A stretch of DNA of 11,843 nucleotides from an uncultured Collinsella sp. (GCA_900545995.1 URBM01000058.1:1-11843); one strand, 5' to 3'. Shown: positions 1-6,396, counted from the first letter of the stretch. The notes: generated by a model not told the origin, from the letters alone. Made by a program: numbers and translations.

Positions 1-2
1 CC

Positions 3-458
3 GAGAACAACGATGGCAACAAGGGTGGCGGCTCGAACCAGCCCACTCCGACCCCTGCTCCGGCTCCCGCTCCTACCCCCGCTCCGGCTCCCGCTCCGGC
101 TCCCACGCCGCAGCCTCCGAGCCCGTCTGTTGAAGGCGGCACCGTTGTGTCGCGCGCCTACAGCAAGCTCGGTTGCGCGTATTCCTGGGGCGGCATTGGA
201 CCGAACAGCTTTGACTGCTCCGGCTTTGTGAGCTACTGCCTCACCGGCCGTTATTGCCGCCTGGGCACTACCGGCACCTTTATGGGCTGGACCCGTGTGT
301 CCGATCCGCAGCCGGGCGATGTCGTGGTCAACTCGTACCACACCGGCATCTACATCGGTGGTGGTCAGATGATTCATGCTTCCGATTACAACACGGGTGT
401 TATCATCAGCTCCGTTGCAGCCGGCATGAACAACAACTACATCTTCGTGCGCTACTAA
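3..458 (+). CDS. NlpC/P60-family cell-wall peptidase, C-terminal part (5' end outside window)
   Basis: The reading frame is open from the window edge, so the start and any signal peptide are missing; 151 residues are visible. First comes a Pro/Ala/Thr-rich linker (about residues 14-41), then an NlpC/P60 domain (about 45-151). The catalytic Cys is residue 72 in FDCSGF, the His is residue 113 in YHTGIYIG, and the third polar residue is probably His125 in MIHASD. NlpC/P60 enzymes are papain-like cysteine peptidases that usually cut gamma-D-Glu-diaminopimelate or related bonds in peptidoglycan stem peptides. The linker suggests a secreted, modular protein with another region upstream (coiled coil or wall-binding), which cannot be seen here. 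The visible domain has extra Cys residues around the active site (GCAYSWGG, VSYC, RYC), so a disulfide is possible. The family call is firm; the exact bond cut and the cellular role (division versus wall remodelling) are not determined. Confidence 0.9.
   Translation, partial: ENNDGNKGGGSNQPTPTPAPAPAPTPAPAPAPAPTPQPPSPSVEGGTVVSRAYSKLGCAYSWGGIGPNSFDCSGFVSYCLTGRYCRLGTTGTFMGWTRVSDPQPGDVVVNSYHTGIYIGGGQMIHASDYNTGVIISSVAAGMNNNYIFVRY
42..125 (+). repeat. Low-complexity Pro/Ala/Thr linker coded by imperfect short repeats
   Basis: The frame reads as alternating Pro with Ala or Thr (PTPTPAPAPAPTPAPAPAPA). The DNA shows internal duplication: the 17-mer GCTCCGGCTCCCGCTCC occurs at 57-73 and again at 81-97, a 24-bp (8-codon) period. 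Such tracts usually act as flexible extended spacers in secreted wall proteins and can change length by slippage. Confidence 0.8.
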
Positions 459-481
459 GCTTTTTTAACAGCGAACGAATG

Positions 482-513
482 TGGACCTCGCGGCTTTCGG
501 GCTGCGGGGTCCA
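482..513 (+). terminator. Hairpin after the NlpC/P60 gene, possible terminator
   Basis: TGGACCTCGC (482-491) pairs with GCGGGGTCCA (504-513) through 10 bp with one G-U pair. It lies 23 bases after the stop codon. No T run follows directly; the nearest one is at 533-540, so it may be a weak terminator or only a 3'-end-stabilising hairpin. Confidence 0.4.
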
Positions 514-549
514 TTACTTTGAATGCAGCGTCATTTTTTTGTGTGGCAG

Positions 550-606
550 TCTATCTAGTTTTCAATACTAGATAGACCTCGCACAGAGCGGCAAGATGGC
601 TATAAT
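550..606 (+). promoter_or_regulatory. Putative degV promoter with upstream palindromic operator
   Basis: A perfect 9-bp dyad, TCTATCTAG (550-558) and CTAGATAGA (568-576) around a 9-base spacer, lies upstream of a perfect -10 hexamer TATAAT (601-606). No good -35 sits 17 bp from that -10, which fits an activator-dependent or repressed promoter. The dyad has no following T run, so it reads as a protein-binding site rather than a terminator. A further half-site-like AACTAGAA overlaps the Shine-Dalgarno region (618-625). The motif TATCTAGTTTT (552-562) recurs upstream of the neighbouring DUF1836 regulator gene (2278-2288). Confidence 0.45.
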
Positions 607-635
607 TATTGAGGAACAACTAGAAAGGACCCTCT

Positions 636-1502
636 ATGAGCTGGGCGCTTATTTCTGATTCGAGCTGTAACCTCCGCGATTGGCAACCAACCGCACCTCA
701 TACAACCTATGCATTTGCACCCCTCAAGATCCGAGTGGGGGAGCGTGAGTTTGTCGATGATTTGTCACTCGATGTCCACGAGCTCAATTGTGCCGTACAG
801 GCGGAGTCGAGCGCCTCTTCGAGCGCTTGCCCCAGCGTAGGGGAGTGGGCCGAGCTCTTTAAGCTAGCCGATAAGACAATCTGTATGCCCATCTCCGAGG
901 GTGTTTCGGGCAGCTACAACGCCGCCGCCACGGCACGCGATATGGTCCTTGCCGAGGACCCCGATCGTCAAATCCATCTCGTCAACTCACGTGCCGCTGG
1001 AGGCAAGATGGACCTGATCTTCTTGCTGTTTGATCGCTATCTTGCAAGCAATCCGGATGTTTCCTTTGATGATGCTTGCAGCTATTTTGATGCCCTAGAG
1101 CAAAACAGCAAGATCCTCTTTAGCCTGTGCAACTACCAGAACCTCGCGAAGGCCGGACGAATCCCTAAGGCCGCCGGCGTCATTGCCAACAAGCTCAATA
1201 TCCGCATTTTGGGCACCGCGAGCGAAGCAGGCGAGATCGAGCTCGTCGGGCACACGCGCGGTGAAAAGAAGATGCTCAACAAGATTATCGACACCATGGA
1301 AGCGGAGGGTTTTACCGGCGGCGAGGTTGTCATCGATCATGTTGAGAACGAAGCGGGTGCCCGGGCGCTGGCAGATCACATTGTTGAGCATTGGCCAGGC
1401 TCTAAGGCCATCATCATGCCCTGCAACGGCCTTGATTCCTATTACGCCGAGATGCACGGCCTGATCATCGGCTATGGCATGGGCGAAGCCTCGGGCAAAT
1501 AG
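636..1502 (+). CDS. DegV family (fatty-acid-binding) protein
   Basis: This is a 288-residue protein of normal length for the DegV family. DegV-type proteins bind a long-chain fatty acid between two domains; in Firmicutes, FakB members present it to the kinase FakA. Visible landmarks are the N-terminal strand and turn ISDSSCNL (6-13), the lipid-head-contact motif SEGVSGSYNAA (about 87-97), and the family block LAKAGRIPKAAGVIANKLNI in the middle of the protein. AAAGGA (624-629) precedes the ATG at good spacing. It is a single gene with its own promoter, converging on the DUF1836 gene across a large palindrome. No FakA-like kinase is in the window, so whether it serves fatty-acid phosphorylation or only lipid carriage is open. 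The family is clear from sequence; the ligand is inferred. Confidence 0.88.
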   Translation: MSWALISDSSCNLRDWQPTAPHTTYAFAPLKIRVGEREFVDDLSLDVHELNCAVQAESSASSSACPSVGEWAELFKLADKTICMPISEGVSGSYNAAATARDMVLAEDPDRQIHLVNSRAAGGKMDLIFLLFDRYLASNPDVSFDDACSYFDALEQNSKILFSLCNYQNLAKAGRIPKAAGVIANKLNIRILGTASEAGEIELVGHTRGEKKMLNKIIDTMEAEGFTGGEVVIDHVENEAGARALADHIVEHWPGSKAIIMPCNGLDSYYAEMHGLIIGYGMGEASGK

Positions 1503-1507
1503 AGTCA

Positions 1508-1614
1508 GGCGGGACAAATTAATCAGTAGTTCTTTGTCCCAGGGTCGATGGCGGAAACAAGCTGGATCTCGCTATCACACCTGGGACAAAAACTACTGAT
1601 TAATTTGTCCCGCC
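1508..1614. repeat. Nested 107-bp palindrome between convergent genes (likely dispersed intergenic repeat)
   Basis: The left arm, 1508-1543 (36 nt), and right arm, 1580-1614 (35 nt), are reverse complements except for one extra base on the left. Each arm is itself a hairpin: GGGACAAA (1511-1518) with TTTGTCCC (1533-1540), and GGGACAAA (1583-1590) with TTTGTCCC (1604-1611). The central part also pairs (GATGGCG with CGCTATC, one G-U), leaving a short terminal loop. It fills the gap between the convergent degV and DUF1836 genes and may end transcription from both sides. The nested architecture resembles REP/BIME-type or MITE-like elements; copy number elsewhere cannot be seen here. Confidence 0.85.
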
Positions 1615-1627
1615 ATCCAACAGGCCG

Positions 1628-2239
1628 TTAGCTGCTAAACCCATTGAACTTAAGATAACTCATCAAATACGCCTTCGACACAAAGGACGAGACGGCGCTG
1701 CGAACAAGCAGCGACTCACGCGTGACCTGATGGGCGGTATCGGGAACCGGCGTTTGCTCGACGGAAAATGCCGCACGAATCGATGCCTCAAGCTGATCGA
1801 CCACATAATCAAAGGCCGTCGGAGCATCGTAGCTCAAACGCTGAATATTAAAGAGCGCCTGCACCGCAGCAATAGGTAGCACCTGCTTAAAGATGCAGAT
1901 AGCGATCAGACGGGCAATCTGCTCGCGGCCATATTGCTTTTTGACCGGAGCAGGCACCAGGCCGACCTTCACGTAGTTATTGATCATCGATGGCGTAATG
2001 ACAGGTTGCTCAACGCAAATGGACAGCGGCTCCATCCACAGCGCAACATACTCAATGACCTGGTCGCGGTAGAGCGTCACATTGGGCAACTGGTTATAGC
2101 ACGGCAGACTCAACGTGTTGAGTTTTCGCACGATATCGGACTGAATGAATGCATCGGGTAGCACCGTCGGCTGAATATCCTCAGGCTTAATGCTGACCGA
2201 CGAATCGGACATCGGAATAACGTATTTAGCGTGGTTCAT
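1628..2239 (-). CDS. DUF1836 domain protein, MerR-like putative DNA-binding regulator
   Basis: The protein has 203 residues from the chosen ATG at 2239, which follows a strong GGAGG six bases upstream; the frame stays open to 2368 but no comparable ribosome site supports a longer form. The DUF1836 core covers about residues 45-150. It contains VTLYRDQVIEYV, then VITPSMINNYVKVGLVPAPV (about 80-99) and YGREQIARLIAICIFKQVL. In this family that block is read as a winged-helix/MerR-like helix-turn-helix. DUF1836 proteins are common in Firmicutes and Coriobacteriia and have no settled function. A motif in its own upstream region is shared with the degV promoter, which suggests, but does not prove, that it regulates itself and degV. 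It converges with degV and lies after the trxB terminator. Confidence 0.85.
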   Translation of the reverse strand: MNHAKYVIPMSDSSVSIKPEDIQPTVLPDAFIQSDIVRKLNTLSLPCYNQLPNVTLYRDQVIEYVALWMEPLSICVEQPVITPSMINNYVKVGLVPAPVKKQYGREQIARLIAICIFKQVLPIAAVQALFNIQRLSYDAPTAFDYVVDQLEASIRAAFSVEQTPVPDTAHQVTRESLLVRSAVSSFVSKAYLMSYLKFNGFSS

Positions 2240-2271
2240 AAAGGTCCTCCGTTCATTTTCTATATTGTATT

Positions 2272-2288
2272 CTAGGTTATCTAGTTTT
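2272..2288 (-). promoter_or_regulatory. CTAG-containing putative operator upstream of the DUF1836 gene
   Basis: On the gene's strand it reads AAAACTAGATAACCTAGA, two CTAG-centred half-sites 9 bp apart. The 11-mer TATCTAGTTTT (plus-strand 2278-2288) is identical to 552-562 within the degV upstream dyad. It lies 33 bases before the start codon, beside AT-rich DNA suited to a -10 (TAGAATACAATATAG), so a bound protein could repress this gene. This is inference from motif sharing only. Confidence 0.35.
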
Positions 2289-2311
2289 GCATACCACATA
2301 GCCGACAAGTA

Positions 2312-2353
2312 AAAGTGGTTGGACAACACATTGATGCATCGTCCAACCACTTT
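2312..2353 (-). terminator. Intrinsic terminator of trxB
   Basis: AAAGTGGTTGGAC (2312-2324) and GTCCAACCACTTT (2341-2353) form a perfect 13-bp stem with a 16-base loop. It begins about 40 bases after the trxB stop codon. In the minus direction the stem ends in TTTTACTT, a short U-rich tail. The plus-strand side also carries T-rich sequence (TTTGTTT). Confidence 0.75.
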
Positions 2354-2393
2354 GTTTAAAGATAGCAACCTTACATAAGATATATTATCGTAC

Positions 2394-3332
2394 TTATCCG
2401 CGAAGAAACGCGTATGCGCTGGTTGCTGCTATGGCTCCGTCCGAAACGGCGGTCACAACCTGGCGTAAACGCTTGGAGCGGATATCGCCGCCTGCGAATA
2501 AGCCGGGCGTACGAGTGGCCATCGAATCGTCGGTGACAATGCCGCCGTCGGGAGCCAGGTCGACTAGATGCTCAACAAGCTCGGTATGTGGCTGCGTCCC
2601 CGTAAAAACAAAGATGCCAAACGATCCAGGTTCAAAGGACTCAGTGTGCATTTCGCCAGTCGCATTGTCCTTGAATGTGATTGTCGCGGGCATCGCTTCA
2701 CCAGAAAGCTCAACAATACTAGTTTGGTACCTAACTGAAATATTGTCCTTAGCAAGAACCTTATTCACAACGCCCTCGGGTGCACGGAACTGATCGCGAC
2801 GCAGCACGATGGTCACGCTGCTGGCAATGTCGGACAGGAACAGCGCCTCCTCGCATGCCGAATTGCCGCCTCCGATAACAAAGACCTGCTTGCCACGGAA
2901 GAACATGCCGTCACACGTCGCGCAATACGAAACGCCACGACCGCGATACGTGTCCTCGCCAACAAAACCCGCAGGACGCGGCGTGGCGCCCATGCACGCA
3001 ATGACGCTCTTGGCCGCTGTGTCGCCCATATCATGATGGATGGTAAATTGAGCCGCATCGGCATCGTAATCGACGCCCGTCACCATACTCCATTCAACCT
3101 GAGCCCCCAGGCCTTCAGCATGCTGTTGGAACCGCTCACCAAGTTCGACACCGCTCAGTAGCGGAATGCCAGGATAATTCTCAATCTCGTTGCTCGTGGC
3201 GATCTGTCCGCCCGACATGCCCTGCTCAAGGACAGTCGTCGTCAGGTTGGCGCGCGCCGCATAAATGGCGGCAGCATAGCCCGCGGGGCCTCCGCCGATA
3301 ATCGCAACATCGATCGTCTGATCGGTAGTCAT
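2394..3332 (-). CDS. trxB: Thioredoxin reductase (NADPH, FAD)
   Basis: This 312-residue flavoprotein moves electrons from NADPH through FAD and a redox disulfide to thioredoxin in the cytoplasm. Visible landmarks are the FAD-binding GGGPAG (13-18), GGQI (41-44), the redox-active CATC (137-140, matching the CxxC of low-molecular-weight TrxB), the NADPH-domain GGGNSACEEA (154-163), the 2'-phosphate-contact RRDQFR, and the C-terminal FAD motif GGDI. The ATG at 3332 is chosen because GAGAGGAC precedes it and because TrxBs start just before the dinucleotide fold; an open extension to 3407 adds 25 residues that do not look like the family. It is a single gene with its own downstream terminator, divergent from the glycosyltransferase. 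No thioredoxin gene is in the window. Confidence 0.95.
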   Translation of the reverse strand: MTTDQTIDVAIIGGGPAGYAAAIYAARANLTTTVLEQGMSGGQIATSNEIENYPGIPLLSGVELGERFQQHAEGLGAQVEWSMVTGVDYDADAAQFTIHHDMGDTAAKSVIACMGATPRPAGFVGEDTYRGRGVSYCATCDGMFFRGKQVFVIGGGNSACEEALFLSDIASSVTIVLRRDQFRAPEGVVNKVLAKDNISVRYQTSIVELSGEAMPATITFKDNATGEMHTESFEPGSFGIFVFTGTQPHTELVEHLVDLAPDGGIVTDDSMATRTPGLFAGGDIRSKRLRQVVTAVSDGAIAATSAYAFLRG

Positions 3333-3451
3333 GAAGAGTCCTCTCGCCAAAACGTTGTCGTTCTTTGCGCTCATACCCAAATTTACGTGAACGTGACACT
3401 CATGCACTACAATGATAAATCCCGTGTTACAACGTCGAAGGGGAGTTATCG

Positions 3452-4753
3452 ATGGATCAGACGCAGACGAGCGACGACGCTCCCCTGCTTACGCTCAGCA
3501 CTCCCCAATCGAAGAAAACCACGCTCCTGGCTCAGCAAAAACCTCTCGTGACCATCGTGCACGCCTCCGTTGGCTCGGGCCACAAGGCCGCCGCAAATGC
3601 GATAGCGCAGGCATTCGACCTCATCCGCGGCACCAATGGCATCCCCGAGGATATTGAGATTGAAGTGCTCGATATCCTTGATTTTGGACGTATTAAATTC
3701 GACGGCAATAAGACCGCGGCTTCTTTTACGGGAGCCACGCGCCCCATTTACGACCTGACCTGGCGATATACGCTTACGGGACATCTTCTCTGGGGTGGCG
3801 GAACGGCATGGTCGCGAATTATGTTCCCCGCCTTCAACGAATATATTCGTAGCCGCAGGCCCATAGCCGTGGTTGCAACGCACATCACAGCAGCCAATGT
3901 TGCCGTGGGCGCCCGCGTAATTACGGGTATCGATTATCCGGTCATCTGCGTACCGACCGACTACGAAGTCGAGGGATGGTGGCCCCACAAGGACACCGAT
4001 TTATTCTGTGTTGCCAACGAATTTATGGCCGAAACGCTGCGTCCGCGCAAGGTGCTCGAGACAAAGATTCGCATTACCGGCATTCCTATTCGCGCCGGAT
4101 TCGACACGGATTACGATCGCGAGGAAGAGCTAGCTAAGTTCAACCTCCCCACCGACAAGACCGTCGTGCTGGTAATGGCCGGTGCCAGCTTGCCTCAACC
4201 GTACGTTCGCTTTCGCGCGGAGATGGACCGCACCCTCCCCTTCCTACGCAGCTTCGAAGACATGCACTTTGTCTTTTTGCCGGGCAAAGACACCGAATAT
4301 GCCACCCGCCTCAAAACGCTCTTCGACGCCATGAAGCTCGATAACGTCACGGTGTTGGACTATGTCGACGACATGGCGGCCCTCATGCACGGCTGCGACC
4401 TGGCAATCCTAAAATCGGGCGGTCTTACGGTCACCGAGTGCCTATGCGCACATCTGCCGATGATCCTGCTGGGCAAGTCCTATGGCCAGGAAAAGGCCAA
4501 CACCACCATGCTCACCGGAATGGGCGCCAGCATGCATGTCACCACCGCACGAGAACTCATCGTAACCCTGCGCCATCTACACGATCATCCCGAGTCGCTC
4601 AAGGCACTGCTCATCAATGGCGAAGTGCTGCGCCGTCCACGCGCAGCCGAGGACATCGCCATCGCAACCATGGAGCTCGTAGGCAAGCCCCAAAAGCGCA
4701 AACGAGCCTTCTGCCGCTTCTACTGGGGCGGCAAGCCAGCGCATATCCGCTAG
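3452..4753 (+). CDS. MGDG-synthase/UgtP-type glycolipid glycosyltransferase (GT28)
   Basis: This 433-residue protein is inferred to transfer a sugar from a nucleotide-sugar to diacylglycerol at the inner face of the membrane, making glycolipid or a lipoteichoic-acid-type anchor. The N-terminal MGDG-synthase domain has VHASVGSGHKAAANA (about 36-50; the GxGH loop) and THITAANVAVGARVITGIDYP (about 143-163). The C-terminal GT-B half has TGIPIRAGF (209-217), VMAGAS (241-246) and the donor-binding LKSGGLTVTE (320-329). In that last motif Ser replaces the Pro seen in many relatives (KPGG). The tail is strongly basic (KPQKRKRAFCRFYWGG), fitting peripheral membrane association. AAGGGGAG (3438-3445) precedes the ATG. 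A TACAAT at 3408-3413 could be its -10, with no good -35. The sugar and the processivity cannot be told from sequence. Confidence 0.88.
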   Translation: MDQTQTSDDAPLLTLSTPQSKKTTLLAQQKPLVTIVHASVGSGHKAAANAIAQAFDLIRGTNGIPEDIEIEVLDILDFGRIKFDGNKTAASFTGATRPIYDLTWRYTLTGHLLWGGGTAWSRIMFPAFNEYIRSRRPIAVVATHITAANVAVGARVITGIDYPVICVPTDYEVEGWWPHKDTDLFCVANEFMAETLRPRKVLETKIRITGIPIRAGFDTDYDREEELAKFNLPTDKTVVLVMAGASLPQPYVRFRAEMDRTLPFLRSFEDMHFVFLPGKDTEYATRLKTLFDAMKLDNVTVLDYVDDMAALMHGCDLAILKSGGLTVTECLCAHLPMILLGKSYGQEKANTTMLTGMGASMHVTTARELIVTLRHLHDHPESLKALLINGEVLRRPRAAEDIAIATMELVGKPQKRKRAFCRFYWGGKPAHIR

Positions 4754-4776
4754 CGTCTTTATGTCCGCTTGCCTGC

Positions 4777-4861
4777 CTCTCACACATATCGTTCCACGCG
4801 CAGTTTCGCAGCGATCGAAGCGAAGCGAGAATGTTTGAGCATGGAATGATATGTGTGAGAG
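4777..4861. repeat. Long inverted repeat between convergent genes
   Basis: CTCTCACACATATCGTTCCA (4777-4796) and TGGAATGATATGTGTGAGAG (4842-4861) are reverse complements over 20 bp with one G-U mismatch. The flanks (GCCTGC and GCGGGC) can extend the stem with a bulge. The 45-base interior can fold further (TTCGC with GCGAA). It lies between the glycosyltransferase (+) and dut (-), so it may block read-through both ways. There is no T run. It shares no sequence with the 1508-1614 palindrome. Confidence 0.8.
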
Positions 4862-4885
4862 CGGGCGGGAGGGATAAGAGCGCCC

Positions 4886-5329
4886 CTAGGCGACGCCGCT
4901 GGAGCCGAAGCCTCCGTTGCCTCGGTCGGTTTTGTCTAGTTCTTCTACTTCTATGAGGTTGACCGTGGGGACTTCTTGGATGACGAGTTGGGCTATGCGG
5001 TCGCCTTTATTGATTTGAATGTTAATGGAGGGATCCAGGTTGATGAGGATAACCTTGAGTTCTCCTCGGTAGTGGGCGTCGATGAGGCCCGGCGTGTTGA
5101 CTATAGACAGGCCCTGCTTGATGGCCAAGCCGCTGCGGGGCTGAACGAAGCCGGCGTAGCCATCGGGCAGGGCGATGGCTAGCCCCGTAGAGACCAGACG
5201 GCGTTCGAAGGGCTTCAGGACGCAGTCCTCGTTGGAGCGCAAATCCAAGCCGGCATCGGTGGGATGGGCGTATTTGGGAAGCTCGACGGTGGGGTCGAGA
5301 CGCTTTATGTTGACGGTAATGTTGGACAT
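4886..5329 (-). CDS. dut: dUTP diphosphatase (dUTPase)
   Basis: This 147-residue protein has the normal length for the homotrimeric dUTPases, which hydrolyse dUTP to dUMP and PPi, keep uracil out of DNA and supply dUMP for thymidylate. All five family motifs are visible: PTDAGLDL (23-30), PRSGLA (64-69), [10 protein letters not shown] (81-90, catalytic Asp84 and Tyr87 that packs on the base), GDRIAQL (109-115) and the mobile C-terminal [10 protein letters not shown] (136-145). The ATG at 5329 follows AAGGTGA. It begins four bases after the nrdR stop codon, so the two are very probably co-transcribed and coupled. The pairing puts uracil exclusion and control of ribonucleotide reductase in one transcript, downstream of an SOS-type control region. 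Confidence 0.95.
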   Translation of the reverse strand: MSNITVNIKRLDPTVELPKYAHPTDAGLDLRSNEDCVLKPFERRLVSTGLAIALPDGYAGFVQPRSGLAIKQGLSIVNTPGLIDAHYRGELKVILINLDPSINIQINKGDRIAQLVIQEVPTVNLIEVEELDKTDRGNGGFGSSGVA

Positions 5330-5333
5330 GGAA

Positions 5334-5777
5334 TCACCTTAGCTTGTCGAGCTCTTGCAGAAATTCATCGACGTCTTTGAAATCGCGGTAGACCGAGGCA
5401 AAACGGATGTACGCAACCTTGTCGATCTTGGCCAAGCGCTTGAGCACCATGTCACCCAACTCATGGGACGTGACGGCCGTCAGCGTGCGAGAGCGAAGCT
5501 CGACCTCGATGTCATCGATAATCTCATTGAGCTTCTTAGTGTCGATATCGCGCTTGATGGTGGCGCGCATCAAGCCGACAAGAAGCTTATTGCGATCGAA
5601 CCGCTGCTTAGTTCCATCTGACTTAATGACCTCGATAGGGTCCTCGCATCGCTCAAACGTTGTAAAGCGGTAGTTACACGAGCAACATTCGCGACGGCGC
5701 TTAATGGTGTTATTTGACTCCTGCATACGGGAATCAACGACGCGGGTATGTGCCTTGCCGCATTTGGGACAGCGCAT
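5334..5777 (-). CDS. nrdR: Transcriptional repressor of ribonucleotide reductase genes
   Basis: This 147-residue NrdR has an N-terminal zinc ribbon with Cys3, Cys6, Cys31 and Cys34 (MRCPKCG and RECCSC), and the arginine-rich IKRRRE that is part of the DNA-binding face. An ATP-cone domain follows (about 46-136), which senses ATP/dATP. The family represses nrd operons when dATP is high. The start is firm: AGGAGG lies just upstream and the MRCPKC opening is invariant in the family. The gene follows the LysM gene by 51 bases and precedes dut by four. The ATG and part of the Shine-Dalgarno lie in one arm of a perfect 12-bp inverted repeat, a possible translational control. No nrd genes or clear NrdR boxes are in the window. 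Confidence 0.96.
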   Translation of the reverse strand: MRCPKCGKAHTRVVDSRMQESNNTIKRRRECCSCNYRFTTFERCEDPIEVIKSDGTKQRFDRNKLLVGLMRATIKRDIDTKKLNEIIDDIEVELRSRTLTAVTSHELGDMVLKRLAKIDKVAYIRFASVYRDFKDVDEFLQELDKLR

Positions 5778-5815
5778 GGTACCTCCTCTTAAACGATAAC
5801 AAGGGTACCATGCGC
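5772..5815 (-). promoter_or_regulatory. Inverted repeat enclosing the nrdR start codon
   Basis: GCGCATGGTACC (5772-5783) and GGTACCATGCGC (5804-5815) are a perfect 12-bp dyad with a 20-base loop. In the minus-strand mRNA the 3' arm contains the nrdR ATG and the last bases of AGGAGG, so folding would hide the start site. It begins 13 bases after the LysM stop codon, close enough for ribosomes finishing that gene to disturb the fold. It could instead be a DNA operator; no T run supports a terminator. Confidence 0.6.
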
Positions 5816-5828
5816 AGCGCGATAATGA

Positions 5829-6278
5829 TTACGAACGATCAGGAACCTTAAGATGCGCACCGGCGGCGAGCGAACCATGCTCCAGATGATTGACGCTACG
5901 GATCATGTCGGAAGTCTCTTGCGTGGAAAGGCCTTCGATTGGATATTCTTCGGCAAGCGACCAAAGAGAATCGCCAGACTGAACGCGAATGGTCTCGTAG
6001 GTAATGTTGGAAACGGACTCGGCATACGCGGCGTGACGAGCGCTAAAGACCGACATAGCGAGGACAAAGAAGAGCGTAAGCGCAACGGCGACGGCGACAA
6101 TCGTCGGAACCTTCAGGGCAACGCGGGCCGGCGCGACTACAGCCTGCTGATTGAGCGCAGGCTTTACGGTCAAAGGCTGAAAGCCGGAGCGGCCACCCTG
6201 AACAACCGTAAAAGTGGGTTCTGCAGGCGTCTCGAGCTTAAGGGCGAGGTTTCCCTGGACCATATTCGTTACGTTCAT
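5829..6278 (-). CDS. LysM membrane protein, probable SOS cell-division suppressor (DivS/ChiZ/YneA type)
   Basis: About 149 residues. A cytoplasmic N-terminal stretch (1-55) is followed by one transmembrane helix (about 58-79, KVPTIVAVAVALTLFFVLAM) and an extracytoplasmic LysM domain (about 95-146: YETIRVQSGDSLWSLAEEYP to AAGAHLKVPDRS). LysM domains bind peptidoglycan glycan. The gene is divergent from lexA and just before nrdR, the arrangement known for Corynebacterium divS and Mycobacterium Rv2719c (chiZ). Bacillus yneA is likewise divergent from lexA. Those proteins delay septation during DNA damage. LexA-box-like sites overlap its promoter, which supports the same role. The function is inferred from architecture and synteny. 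AGGAG lies three bases before an ATG at 6281 and six before this one, so 6278 is preferred, though 6281 is possible. Confidence 0.85.
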   Translation of the reverse strand: MNVTNMVQGNLALKLETPAEPTFTVVQGGRSGFQPLTVKPALNQQAVVAPARVALKVPTIVAVAVALTLFFVLAMSVFSARHAAYAESVSNITYETIRVQSGDSLWSLAEEYPIEGLSTQETSDMIRSVNHLEHGSLAAGAHLKVPDRS

Positions 6279-6348
6279 CATGTTCTCCTCTCGCGTGTTT
6301 TGCTGAGAACAGTTTTATCAAGCCGCGCGGACAAAAATGTCTAGCGCG

Positions 6349-6362
6349 AGAACGAATGTTCG
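6349..6362. promoter_or_regulatory. LexA (SOS) box 1
   Basis: AGAACGAATGTTCG matches the Gram-positive/actinobacterial SOS consensus CGAAC-N4-GTTCG at 9 of 10 fixed positions. It lies over the probable transcription start of the LysM operon. Confidence 0.7.
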
Positions 6363-6365
6363 GTT

Positions 6366-6396
6366 ATTATTATCTTCGAACAGTTGTTCCTGTCAA
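6366..6396 (-). promoter_or_regulatory. Promoter of the LysM-nrdR-dut operon
   Basis: Reading the minus strand there is a perfect -35 TTGACA (6396-6391), then 17-19 bp, then an AT-rich -10 region ATAATAAT (6373-6366; best hexamer AATAAT at 6371-6366). LexA box 2 (6377-6390) fills the spacer and box 1 (6349-6362) covers the expected start of transcription. This is the classic geometry for SOS repression. Confidence 0.65.
6377..6390. promoter_or_regulatory. LexA (SOS) box 2
   Basis: CGAACAGTTGTTCC matches CGAAC-N4-GTTCG at 9 of 10 fixed positions. It fills the spacer of the LysM operon promoter and starts exactly 28 bp after box 1. Confidence 0.75.

Noticed and set aside
472..485. SOS-box-like CGAACGAATGTGGA after the NlpC/P60 gene
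   Set aside because: Only the left half matches; the right half differs from GTTCG at three positions, and the site lies just after a stop codon without a promoter beside it.
550..576. Dyad upstream of degV read as a terminator
   Set aside because: The stem is AT-rich and has no T run; its position before a perfect TATAAT fits an operator better.
3385..3396. Tandem ACGTGA repeat between trxB and the glycosyltransferase
   Set aside because: Two 6-base copies are expected by chance and do not match a known operator; not called as a regulatory site.
3446..3988. 180-codon minus-strand frame opposite the glycosyltransferase
   Set aside because: The glycosyltransferase frame carries the motifs; the antisense frame has none and no upstream ribosome site.
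6306..6319. Possible fourth LexA box (AGAACAGTTTTATC)
   Set aside because: The left half resembles the site but the right half does not, and it breaks the 28-bp register of the other three.
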